Shown piece after piece: positions 16,598 through 24,224 of a DNA stretch of 32,157 bases. The DNA is from CAYONQ01 sp964405375 (GTDB lineage: Bacteria; Planctomycetota; Phycisphaerae; Sedimentisphaerales; Anaerobacaceae). Numbering within the stretch: the first letter of the stretch is position 1; every line of letters starts with the position of its first letter. Below the pieces are notes generated by a model. That model saw nothing but the letters and a program-made list of their open reading frames with translations. It made no database searches and was not told the DNA's origin. The position numbers were made by a program, and so were the translations under genes. The stretch covers positions 1 through 32,157 of the forward strand of contig CAYONQ010000024.1 in the NCBI GenBank assembly GCA_964405375.1. The letters are read 5' to 3'.

Positions 16598-17746
16598 GTG
16601 AAGGCGAGATGGATTATTTTTGTCTTGGTGACAGTAGCAGTTATGTTTGGCTGTGAAAAAGCGGTGTCCGCTTCACAACCAGAAGTCAAGATTGAAAAGA
16701 GGGCGGAAATGAGCATTAAAAAAGAACCTTTCGGAAAGACCCCGGACGGAAAGGAAATTGATTTGTACACGCTGACTAATACCAACGGCCTTAAAGCCAG
16801 GGTTATGACCTACGGCGGTATTCTGGTTTCGCTGGAGGTGCCGGACCGCGATGGCAAGCTCGGCGATATTGTTCTCGGCTACGACAATCTGGACGATTAT
16901 GTCAAAAACAATCCTTACTTCGGGTGCATAGTGGGCAGATATGCCAATCGCATTGCCGACGGCAGGTTTACACTCGACGGCACGAAATATCAGCTTACCA
17001 CCAACGAAGGCCCGACTCATCTGCACGGGGGTGTCAAGGGCTTTGATAAAATGATATGGAATGCAGAAGAGGTAAAGGCAAAAGACGGTGTAGGGGTGAA
17101 GCTTACCTACCTCAGCAAAGATGGCGAGCAGGGTTACCCAGGCAACCTGTCTTGTACCGTTACCTACACACTGACGGAAGATAATGAGTTAAGAATAGAT
17201 TATGAGGCGACAACGGATAAGCCAACACCGATAAACCTGACCAATCATACGTATTTTAATCTTACAGCCGGCAGCAGTGATATTTTAGGTCACGAGCTTA
17301 TGATTAACGCTGATAAATATACCCCTGTCGATGAAAAGCTGATACCAACCGGCGAGCTTAAGATTGTCAAGGACTCGCCGATGGATTTTACCAGGCCGAT
17401 GGCCATTGGCCTGCGAATCGGCGAGGTCGCCGGCGGCTACGACCATAATTACGTCCTTAACAGCGGCGGGGGAGAAATGGCTCTGGCTTTAAGGGTATAT
17501 GAGCAGACCAGCGGACGAGTGATGGAAATCCACACCACTGAGCCGGGACTGCAGTTCTATTCCGGAAACTTCCTCGATGGCTCTATTACCGGCAAAAACG
17601 GCATAGTGTACAAAAAGCATTATGGCGTCTGCCTCGAGACACAGCATTTTCCGGATTCACCGAATAAGCCCAATTTCCCATCGGTGATTCTCATGCCCGG
17701 TGATAAGTACACGCATACAGCCGTGCATAAATTTTATACCAGGTAG
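16598..17746 (+). CDS. galM: Exported aldose 1-epimerase (mutarotase)
   Basis: The 382-residue galactose-mutarotase-family enzyme interconverts alpha and beta anomers of free aldoses. The first 19 residues form a hydrophobic export signal ending in FGC, so it may be a lipoprotein cut before Cys19, although the lipobox is weak. The mature domain has NEGPTHLHGG (His141, His143), the catalytic acid His217 in LTNHTYFNL, GLQFYSGNFLDG, and the catalytic base Glu347 in CLETQHFPDSPN. The GTG start has AAGGAG seven bases upstream. Divergent from the symporter, it probably supplies the anomer the transporter prefers. Confidence 0.92.
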   Translation: MKARWIIFVLVTVAVMFGCEKAVSASQPEVKIEKRAEMSIKKEPFGKTPDGKEIDLYTLTNTNGLKARVMTYGGILVSLEVPDRDGKLGDIVLGYDNLDDYVKNNPYFGCIVGRYANRIADGRFTLDGTKYQLTTNEGPTHLHGGVKGFDKMIWNAEEVKAKDGVGVKLTYLSKDGEQGYPGNLSCTVTYTLTEDNELRIDYEATTDKPTPINLTNHTYFNLTAGSSDILGHELMINADKYTPVDEKLIPTGELKIVKDSPMDFTRPMAIGLRIGEVAGGYDHNYVLNSGGGEMALALRVYEQTSGRVMEIHTTEPGLQFYSGNFLDGSITGKNGIVYKKHYGVCLETQHFPDSPNKPNFPSVILMPGDKYTHTAVHKFYTR

Positions 17747-17814
17747 GTATGAAATAATCGGACGAGAAGACGGGCAAACCAAGACCTGGTGGTAACCTGC
17801 TGTTAAGGTATGCT

Positions 17815-18654
17815 TTATGCTATCGCCTTTTCCTTGTCGGGAAAGTTTCTAAGCTGACTGTAGGTGAAAACCGGCCCGTCTATACATACAAATTTTTCGC
17901 CGATATTACAATGGCCGCACTTGCCGATGCCGCACTTCATATACCGCTCGAGGGTTATATAGATACTTTCATCTTTGAATCCGGAATTGAGCAGTTTCCC
18001 AATGACGAACCTGAGCATAATAGGCGGGCCACACACAAAGGCGGCGCCGGAGGAAGTGGTCATATCGGTTTTATCCCATAATGTTGTTACTACACCCGCA
18101 TTGTCCTTCCAGCTTTCATCGGCTTCATCTACCGTAAGTAATACCTCCGTGTCATTCATTTGCTTCCAGGATTGGAGTTCTTCTTTAAAGCAAAGCTCCT
18201 GCGGCGTTTTGGCGCCGTATAAAATTTTAACCTTTCCGAAGTCCCCTCGTTTATCAAAGACCGATTTTACCACACTCCTTAACGGCGGCAGACCAATGCC
18301 GCCGGCAATAAAATATAGGTCCTTTGTCTTAACCTCTTCGAGCGGAAATGAATTTCCGTAGGGGCCTCTTATATGGATTTTGTCTGCCGGTTCGAGGCGG
18401 TGTATTGCGTGTGTAAGTTTTCCGGCGTCCCTTATTGTAAGCTCCAAAAACCCTTTTTGACTGGGAGAGGAGGTTATGGATATGGGGGCCTCTCCCACGC
18501 CTAACAGGGAGACCTGCACAAATTGGCCGGGCTTATAATCGAAGGATTTGGCCAGCGTCTTATCCTCGAAAGCGAGCTTAAACGTCTTCGTATCGCCGCT
18601 TTCCTGCCGAATTGATTCTATTACTGCGGGATGTGGGACATATTCATTTTTCAA
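17815..18654 (-). CDS. Sulfhydrogenase-gamma-like FAD/NAD(P)-binding oxidoreductase subunit
   Basis: The 279-residue protein resembles the gamma subunit of cytoplasmic hydrogenase/sulfur reductase complexes. An FAD-binding ferredoxin-reductase barrel occupies about 1-105 (GQFVQV, RGPYGNSFP). The NAD(P) domain follows (IAGGIGLPPLRS at 116-127; FVCGPPIML at 206-214). A C-terminal [2Fe-2S] site has Cys241, Cys246, Cys249 and Cys257. It would pass electrons between NAD(P)H and the adjacent Fe-S subunit. It starts at TTG (18654), overlapping the stop of the upstream gene by four bases, with GAGG about ten bases upstream. With no hydrogenase large subunit nearby, its partner is most likely the formate dehydrogenase. 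Confidence 0.87.
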   Translation of the reverse strand: MKNEYVPHPAVIESIRQESGDTKTFKLAFEDKTLAKSFDYKPGQFVQVSLLGVGEAPISITSSPSQKGFLELTIRDAGKLTHAIHRLEPADKIHIRGPYGNSFPLEEVKTKDLYFIAGGIGLPPLRSVVKSVFDKRGDFGKVKILYGAKTPQELCFKEELQSWKQMNDTEVLLTVDEADESWKDNAGVVTTLWDKTDMTTSSGAAFVCGPPIMLRFVIGKLLNSGFKDESIYITLERYMKCGIGKCGHCNIGEKFVCIDGPVFTYSQLRNFPDKEKAIA

Positions 18655-19688
18655 TGTTTCGAAACCTCTTCAATAACCTGAGATATTCCTATATTGACCG
18701 GACAGCTTGACAGGCACCTGCCGCAGCCGACACAGCCGCTTGTCCCTGTGGCAAGGTAATCATATTTTAGCTTGTGCTCGTATCTGCGGGCGGTGCGAAG
18801 CCACTTCTCGGTGCGTGGGTTATGTCCGCTGGCCTCTCGCGTATACCCTTCAAAGACGCATGCGTCCCAGTTGCGGTATCTTGCGCCTGAGGCTGCCTTT
18901 ATGTCGTCAAATACGTTAAAACAGCTGCAGGTCGGGCAGACATAGAGACACCCGCCGCAGTAAATGCACCTCTGGGCTATCGTTTCGTAGATTTCTTCGG
19001 GCACCTTGTCCTCACAAAAGCTCTTTATGGCCTTTTCAAAATCCACTCTAAGGCCGACGGATTCTTCCACATTGCGTTTCGCAGCTTCTGAGTGCTCAAT
19101 GTCATCTTTCGAGGCCTTATCAAAAAACCTTCTGTAGGTGTTTACAAATTCTTCGCCTCTTTCAGAACCTATTTCAACCACATATTTATCCCCAATGTCA
19201 ACCAGTTGCAGGTCGAACCCTTTTTCTAAAAACGGCCCTGTCTTTGCGGAGGTGCAGAAACAGCTCTCAAGGGGCTGCTTGCAGCCGACGATGACCAGTA
19301 GTTTGTCCATCGACCTGTTCAGGTAGTAGATGTCTTCGAAGTTCCTCTTGAAGAAATCGTCCATAAATAATATCCCTTTAACGTCACATGCCCGTAGGCC
19401 GAACAGCAGTTTCTTTGAGGCGGGGGGGACCGTTTCGATAATCTTTTCACCCTGAAACCTAAAAAGAGAATCAAGCTGGGGGAATGCTATGACCTTCGGC
19501 GGGACGACAAGAGATTCGTAATCCAGATTCAATCTATCAAGAAGTAATTCGTTATTTTTACCGTCGAGCTTTACAAAGTGGGTATCTCCGCCGACGGTAT
19601 CTTCCAGAGGGACATAAGTTTCCCACTGTTTTGATGCCTTAATGCAAAGGCCTTTTACATTATCTTTTTTTAGCAGCCGTTGTTTCAT
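18651..19688 (-). CDS. Sulfhydrogenase-beta-like 4Fe-4S electron-transfer subunit
   Basis: The 345-residue cytoplasmic iron-sulfur protein has two ferredoxin-type clusters. The first is CIYCGGCLYVCP (Cys241, 244, 247, 251) and the second CVGCGRCLSSCP (Cys319, 322, 325, 329). Further cysteines at 136, 143 and 145 may bind another centre. The arrangement matches the beta subunit (4Fe-4S dicluster) of sulfhydrogenase-type complexes. Its ATG overlaps the stop of the formate dehydrogenase gene (ATGA), and its own stop overlaps the next start. The three proteins are therefore translationally coupled and probably one complex, with this subunit as the wire between the Mo/W site and the flavin. Confidence 0.87.
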   Translation of the reverse strand: MKQRLLKKDNVKGLCIKASKQWETYVPLEDTVGGDTHFVKLDGKNNELLLDRLNLDYESLVVPPKVIAFPQLDSLFRFQGEKIIETVPPASKKLLFGLRACDVKGILFMDDFFKRNFEDIYYLNRSMDKLLVIVGCKQPLESCFCTSAKTGPFLEKGFDLQLVDIGDKYVVEIGSERGEEFVNTYRRFFDKASKDDIEHSEAAKRNVEESVGLRVDFEKAIKSFCEDKVPEEIYETIAQRCIYCGGCLYVCPTCSCFNVFDDIKAASGARYRNWDACVFEGYTREASGHNPRTEKWLRTARRYEHKLKYDYLATGTSGCVGCGRCLSSCPVNIGISQVIEEVSKH

Positions 19689-21736
19689 ATCTTTTCGATT
19701 TTTACGGCACAGACCTTGTATTCCGGAATCTTGGCGAGGCGGTCCACTGCGGGATTGGTCAATACGTTTGCCGCTGCCTCGCTAAAATGGAATGGAACAA
19801 AGACGGAACCTTCCTTTACCTTTTTTGTTACCAGCGTTTTTGTCTCTATTTCGCCGCGTCTCGATGAGATTTTCACCCGGCCGCCGTTTCTTATGTTGAG
19901 TTTTTCGGCGTCTTTCGGATTAATCTCGACGTAGCCGGTGGGCACCTCTCTATCTAATGTGGAAGTTCGGCGTGTCATTGTGCCGGTATGCCAGTGCCAG
20001 TAGATTCTTCCCGTGCTGAGAACAAAGTTATATTCATCATCCGGAAGCTCGTCCGCGGCTATATATGCACACGGCATAAAGGTCCCTTTGCCTTTGGTGA
20101 ATTTATCCTTATGCAGATATACGGTGCCGGGATGGTTTTTCGACGGACAGGGCCACTGTAGCCCAAACGGGTCCAAGCGGTCGTAGCTTATCCCGCCGTA
20201 GATGGGAGTAAGCCGGGCTATTTCATCCATAATCTGAGAAGGCTGGCCGTACTTCATCCCGTCGTAGCCGCAGCGTCGGGCTATTTCACATAAAATCTCC
20301 CAGTCCGGCTTCGCCTGCCCGACCGGCTCAATTGCCTTGCGTATCCTCTCGACCCTGCGTTCAGTATTTGTGAACGTGCCGTCCTTTTCGGCGAAACTGG
20401 CGGCAGGTAATACTACGTCTGCATATTGAGCGGTATCCGATAGAAATATCTCGTTGACAGCGAGAAAGTCCAGTTTCTTAAGCGCTTTGCGAATGTTATT
20501 TGAATCAGGGTCGCTGATAACGGGATTTTCGCCCATTATGTAAAGCCCCTTGAGCTCGCCTTCCAATGCCCTGTCAAGGATTTCAGTAACGGTAAGCCCC
20601 GGCTTTGAAGGCAGATTCTCTGTTTGCCATATTTTTTCAAATTTGGCTCTGGCCGTTTCGTCCGTCACCTTTTGGTATCCTGAAAAGACATCCGGCAGCG
20701 CACCGACATCGCAGGCGCCCTGGACATTGTTTTGTCCCCTTAAGGGGTTGACGCCGGCAGAGGCAAAACCCACGTGGGCGGTCAGCATCGCAAGATTGGC
20801 CAGCGATTTGACGTTATCGGTGCCTGTGGTATGCTGTGTGATGCCCATAGAATAAACAATCATCGCCTTTTTGGTTTTGGCATACATCCTCGCTGCCTGA
20901 ATGAGCAGGTCGCGAGGTATTTTCGTTATTTTCTCAACATACTCCGGCGGGTATTGCTCAACCGTTGCTTTTAACTGTTCGAAGCTCTCTGTTCTTTCCT
21001 GAATATATTTGCGGTCATACAGCTCCTCTTTGATTATCACATTCATCATCCCGTTTATCCACGCCACGTCGGTGCCGTTGTCCTGCGCCATATAAATGGT
21101 TGCATATTTGGCAAGTTCGATTCTTCTGGGGTCAACAACAATCAGCCTGGCCCCTTTGTCGTTGACGGCGTTGATAATCCGTGAGCCAATCAGCGGATGT
21201 TGCTCGGTCGTATCTGAGCCGGTTACCAAAAACAGGTCCGCATCCTCGAATTCGTTTATTGAATTTGTCATTGCGCCTGAGCCGAACGTCGCCGCCAGCC
21301 CTACCACTGTGGATGCGTGGCAGAGCCGGGCGCAGTGGTCGATATTGTTGGTCTTAAAAACGGCCCTTGCCAGCTTCATCATAAGGTAATTCTCTTCGTT
21401 GGTGGCCTTGGCCGAGCTTAGAAAACCAACGGCATTCGGGCCGTATTTGTCTTTAATTTCCAGAAGTCTCTTGGAAACTGTTTCAAGGGCGTTTTCCCAG
21501 CAGACCTCTTTAAATCCGCCGTTGGATTTTATTAAAGGTGCTTTAAGCCGGTCTAACTTGTTGATGAATTCGTAAGTGTTCCATCCTTTTACACAGAGGC
21601 CGCCCTTTGAGACAGGATGATTTTTGCTGGGGTATGAGCCGACAATCATCCCGTTGTTGTGCTCGAGGTGCAATCCGCATCCGCATCCGCAAAACGGACA
21701 CGTCGTGAGAACAAGACCGTATCTCGTATCTTGCAT
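19685..21736 (-). CDS. fdhA: Formate dehydrogenase catalytic subunit, Cys form (FdhF-like)
   Basis: About 683 residues from the preferred start at 21736 (MQDTRYGLVL); the frame stays open to a GTG at 21853, but that 39-residue extension has no family similarity. It is a molybdopterin enzyme of FdhF type for formate/CO2 interconversion. The N-terminal [4Fe-4S] motif CPFCGCGC plus LCVKG is followed by DHCARLCHAS. There Cys139 (Cys178 from the GTG) takes the place of the selenocysteine of E. coli FdhF (Sec140), next to the conserved His. GVNPLRGQNNVQGACDVGALPD and the C-terminal molybdopterin-guanine-dinucleotide domain are intact. No clear ribosome-binding site decides the start. It is the first gene of a three-gene overlapping operon. 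Confidence 0.93.
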   Translation of the reverse strand: MQDTRYGLVLTTCPFCGCGCGLHLEHNNGMIVGSYPSKNHPVSKGGLCVKGWNTYEFINKLDRLKAPLIKSNGGFKEVCWENALETVSKRLLEIKDKYGPNAVGFLSSAKATNEENYLMMKLARAVFKTNNIDHCARLCHASTVVGLAATFGSGAMTNSINEFEDADLFLVTGSDTTEQHPLIGSRIINAVNDKGARLIVVDPRRIELAKYATIYMAQDNGTDVAWINGMMNVIIKEELYDRKYIQERTESFEQLKATVEQYPPEYVEKITKIPRDLLIQAARMYAKTKKAMIVYSMGITQHTTGTDNVKSLANLAMLTAHVGFASAGVNPLRGQNNVQGACDVGALPDVFSGYQKVTDETARAKFEKIWQTENLPSKPGLTVTEILDRALEGELKGLYIMGENPVISDPDSNNIRKALKKLDFLAVNEIFLSDTAQYADVVLPAASFAEKDGTFTNTERRVERIRKAIEPVGQAKPDWEILCEIARRCGYDGMKYGQPSQIMDEIARLTPIYGGISYDRLDPFGLQWPCPSKNHPGTVYLHKDKFTKGKGTFMPCAYIAADELPDDEYNFVLSTGRIYWHWHTGTMTRRTSTLDREVPTGYVEINPKDAEKLNIRNGGRVKISSRRGEIETKTLVTKKVKEGSVFVPFHFSEAAANVLTNPAVDRLAKIPEYKVCAVKIEKI

Positions 21737-22012
21737 TGAACTTGAGTTAGCTAAAGCTGCTTCAGTTATTATTGATATTTGTCCATCCTGTCTGTATCGC
21801 TGTTTTGATAGCAGCGATGCTGCCACCGTAGCCATCGAAAGCGACGGAATCACATTTTTTTAATTTGAGCTGGTATCTTAATAGAATTTCAACGAGATGC
21901 AAGACGATATTTCAACAAAGGTGCAATGGGACACTGATATGTGAATTTGAGCTGCACATTTGTCGGCTGATGTTTTTATGAATAAGCGGTTAGACAATAA
22001 AAAATCTTGCTG

Positions 22013-22026
22013 TTGTCAATTGACAA
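22013..22026. terminator. Palindrome downstream of tRNA-Phe, possible weak terminator
   Basis: TTGTCAATTGACAA is a perfect 14-bp palindrome, 15 bases beyond the tRNA 3' end on the minus strand. It is followed within ten bases by a run of T on that strand (AGATTTTTTATTG). The stem is AT-rich and the T-run is not immediate, so terminator activity is uncertain. Confidence 0.35.
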
Positions 22027-22040
22027 TAGGAGAAAATAAA

Positions 22041-22113
<73 letters not shown>

Positions 22114-22135
22114 GCAAGGCCTTAATGGCTGTTTA

Positions 22136-22163
22136 AATCTATCAGAAGAAATCGGTATTGCAA
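22136..22163 (-). promoter_or_regulatory. Probable promoter of tRNA-Phe
   Basis: On the minus strand, TTGCAA (22163-22158) and TAGATT (22141-22136) are separated by 16 bp and end 22 bp before the tRNA 5' end. This is a moderate sigma-70-like match in the right place. Confidence 0.4.
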
Positions 22164-22308
22164 GAAAAATTAGACTTGAACCGCCTTCCAAAAGGCAAAA
22201 AATTAAAAAAACAGCCGGTTATAAGCGAAAAAGTTCAGAATTGCTGTGATGGCGTAAGATACCGGATGCTTAAGACTTACCGGTGGAATGGGATACGAGA
22301 ATTTGTTT

Positions 22309-24081
22309 TTAGCCGTCGGTATTTTTCTTTGTTGCAGAGATGTTTAACTTCTCGATTAGGCGGTTTAGCTTGTCGGGCTCGATGCCGAGGATTTTTGCGG
22401 CGGCGGGTTTGCTGCCTTTGGTGAATTCAAGGGTCTGAGTAATAACTTTGCGTTTTACGTGGTCAAGGGAAGGCAGTTCGTATTTTGATTTTCCGTAATC
22501 TGCGAGTATAATCTTAAAAGGCAGCACGGCAGGTTGGATTTCTTTGCCTGTGGTCAAAACATAGGCACGTTCGATAGCGCTGGCAAGCTCAGAGACATTG
22601 CCGGGCCAGATGTAATTCAGAAGAAGCTTTTTGGTATTTGGGCTCAGAACTTTCGGCGGCTCGTTATAGAGAGCTGTTTGCTTTGCCAGGAAGTATTCAG
22701 CCAGAGGCAGGATATCTTCCTTTCGCTGGTAAAGCGGCGGACCCTCGAAATTGTCTATATCCAGTCGATTATACAGGTTGGCATTGAGTTCTCTCAGTTG
22801 GGCGGTAGGGCTGTCCAGACCTCCGATGATGGTGTACACCCTTAAACAATCGCCGTCATCTTCATATATTCCTCGGTGGATGGTGGCTTCGCCGGTTATT
22901 TCCGACAGTATATCGAATGCGTAATCGATGTTGTTCTGCAGACCTTTCACGCTGCTGATTAGCTCTTTGCCGCCGACGACTATACAGCCGGCAGCTTTTG
23001 CCGTGGATAAATCAAATCCGTCGGCGAGCAGCGTCTTTTCGAGGTTGTCCTTCATCGCCTTGGATATTGCAAATGGGTCGTTAAATTTGTGCACTTTAGT
23101 CAGCCCCATTATTGCGCACCCGCCGGCCTCCATAATATCGCGGTAATCTGCGGGGGAAAAGGAGCTGTACTGGCTGCTTAGGTTACTGAGCGTATTGAAG
23201 GTATCAAACAGCCGGGCGAAACCGTTATTTATGCCGAACCAGGGTAGCTTTATCGCCATTTCCGGATACATCGTGTTGATTTTGTCATTGTCCACAATAA
23301 TAAGAGGTGATATCTTTCCTGCCCTGGCTACTCGGCTTAACTTGACGGCTATTTTATATGCGTTTTTGGCTACCACCGGAGAGACGATTTTGCTTATGGC
23401 AGGTAAGGTCATAACTACGCCTACATTTTTATTCGGATTCTTCGAACCGACGTAGCGGACGTATCTTTTGGCAATCTCAACCAATCCGACAACGCTTCCG
23501 CTGCCGGTACCGCCGCCGGCCCCGAAGATAACCATAATATGGTCAACCCGAAGGCCGAATATCTGCCTGGCAAGGTGTAAAATCTCCTGCTGGTGCTGCT
23601 GGATGGCTCTTTGGCCTGTTTTCATATCCTTGTCGGTGTACTCTTCGCTTACGCTCATTAAGAACTTTTGATTCTTGGGAATATCGAGCGAATCCAAATT
23701 ATCTTGGGTTGTATCCACCGCAAGGACCTTCCTGTAGCCAATGTCGTAGAAGGACTTAATTAGTCTTCCGCCGCACTGGCCTACGCCAATCCACCCATAG
23801 CGGGCAGAGCCCTTGATTTGGTCGTCAATGCTGGTGCTTTGCCCAATATCGGGCTCGTAGTTTTCCAACTCTAAAGGAGGCAGTTGCAAGGCGTTGATGC
23901 CGGATTCGTCAGATGTTTTATTAAGACCATCGGCCTGTGAGAATTGACCATCTGATTTTTCGAAACAAGAGGGGCTGTCCTCTGCTTGCTGGATGGCAGG
24001 GATAGTTTCATCCTCTTCCGTCTTGCCGGGGTTTGTGCCGGCGGCTTCGGGGCTTTCTCTGTATTTCGGTGTTTCTGCCAT
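22309..24081 (-). CDS. Tubulin/FtsZ-superfamily GTPase fused to NtrC-type lid and Fis-type DNA-binding domain
   Basis: 590 residues. Residues 1-75 are low-complexity. A tubulin/FtsZ GTPase fold spans about 92-430: GVGQCGG at 99-105 (tubulin-like T1), GAGGGTGSG at 187-195 (signature T4), IIVDND at 261-266 and the T7 region SFSPADY at 307-313. At about 435 the protein changes into the C-terminal part of a sigma-54 activator: LYNRLDI, PPLYQRKEDILPLAEYFL (449-466) and IWPGNVSELASAIERAYVL (491-509). A Fis-type helix-turn-helix follows at about 542-581 (PAAAKILGI...LNRLIEKLNI). Walker A/B and GAFTGA are absent and the sensor-II Arg is Ser497, so it cannot be a normal sigma-54 activator. A GTP-dependent filament or switch that binds DNA is inferred. 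Its paralog lies just upstream. Confidence 0.85.
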   Translation of the reverse strand: MAETPKYRESPEAAGTNPGKTEEDETIPAIQQAEDSPSCFEKSDGQFSQADGLNKTSDESGINALQLPPLELENYEPDIGQSTSIDDQIKGSARYGWIGVGQCGGRLIKSFYDIGYRKVLAVDTTQDNLDSLDIPKNQKFLMSVSEEYTDKDMKTGQRAIQQHQQEILHLARQIFGLRVDHIMVIFGAGGGTGSGSVVGLVEIAKRYVRYVGSKNPNKNVGVVMTLPAISKIVSPVVAKNAYKIAVKLSRVARAGKISPLIIVDNDKINTMYPEMAIKLPWFGINNGFARLFDTFNTLSNLSSQYSSFSPADYRDIMEAGGCAIMGLTKVHKFNDPFAISKAMKDNLEKTLLADGFDLSTAKAAGCIVVGGKELISSVKGLQNNIDYAFDILSEITGEATIHRGIYEDDGDCLRVYTIIGGLDSPTAQLRELNANLYNRLDIDNFEGPPLYQRKEDILPLAEYFLAKQTALYNEPPKVLSPNTKKLLLNYIWPGNVSELASAIERAYVLTTGKEIQPAVLPFKIILADYGKSKYELPSLDHVKRKVITQTLEFTKGSKPAAAKILGIEPDKLNRLIEKLNISATKKNTDG

Positions 24082-24128
24082 TTTAGTCTTTCTGGGGTTG
24101 AGTAATTGCTCGCCGTATTAAAACGAAT

Positions 24129-24185
24129 TTCGCCGGCTGCGCCGCATCCCGCCTCAGAGAGGAAGTTAACAGCACAGCCGGCGAA
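24129..24185. terminator. Hairpin between the two tubulin-like genes
   Basis: TTCGCCGGCTG (24129-24139) and CAGCCGGCGAA (24175-24185) form an 11-bp perfect GC-rich stem around a 35-base loop. On the minus strand the stem is followed by ATTCGTTTTAATAC, a short T-run. It could end or attenuate transcription from the upstream paralog into the fusion gene, or mark an mRNA-processing site. Confidence 0.45.
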
Positions 24186-24188
24186 TAT

Positions 24189-24201
24189 AAACAATCGTTT
24201 A
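24189..24201. promoter_or_regulatory. Shared 13-bp motif upstream of the fusion gene
   Basis: AAACAATCGTTTA is the exact reverse complement of the motif at 25519-25531 upstream of the paralog. With its neighbours it forms a 16-bp near-palindrome (ATAAACAATCGTTTAT, one mismatched pair). It lies 108-120 bp upstream of the fusion start. It is a candidate binding site for the Fis-type domain encoded here. Confidence 0.45.
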
Positions 24202-24224
24202 TTTGTAAGACATTAGTTGCTTAA

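Noticed and set aside
17815..19688. Complete sulfhydrogenase (HydBGDA) operon
   Set aside because: Only beta- and gamma-like subunits are present, coupled to FdhA; no NiFe small or large subunit follows.
19685..21736. Selenocysteine formate dehydrogenase
   Set aside because: The catalytic position is a normal Cys codon in DHCARLCHAS; no in-frame TGA is read through.
22309..24081. Ordinary sigma-54-dependent activator
   Set aside because: Walker A, Walker B and GAFTGA are absent and the sensor-II Arg is Ser; only the lid and HTH are NtrC-like.
24129..24185. Insertion element between the tubulin-like genes
   Set aside because: The inverted arms have no flanking duplication, and the size and position fit a hairpin or attenuator better.
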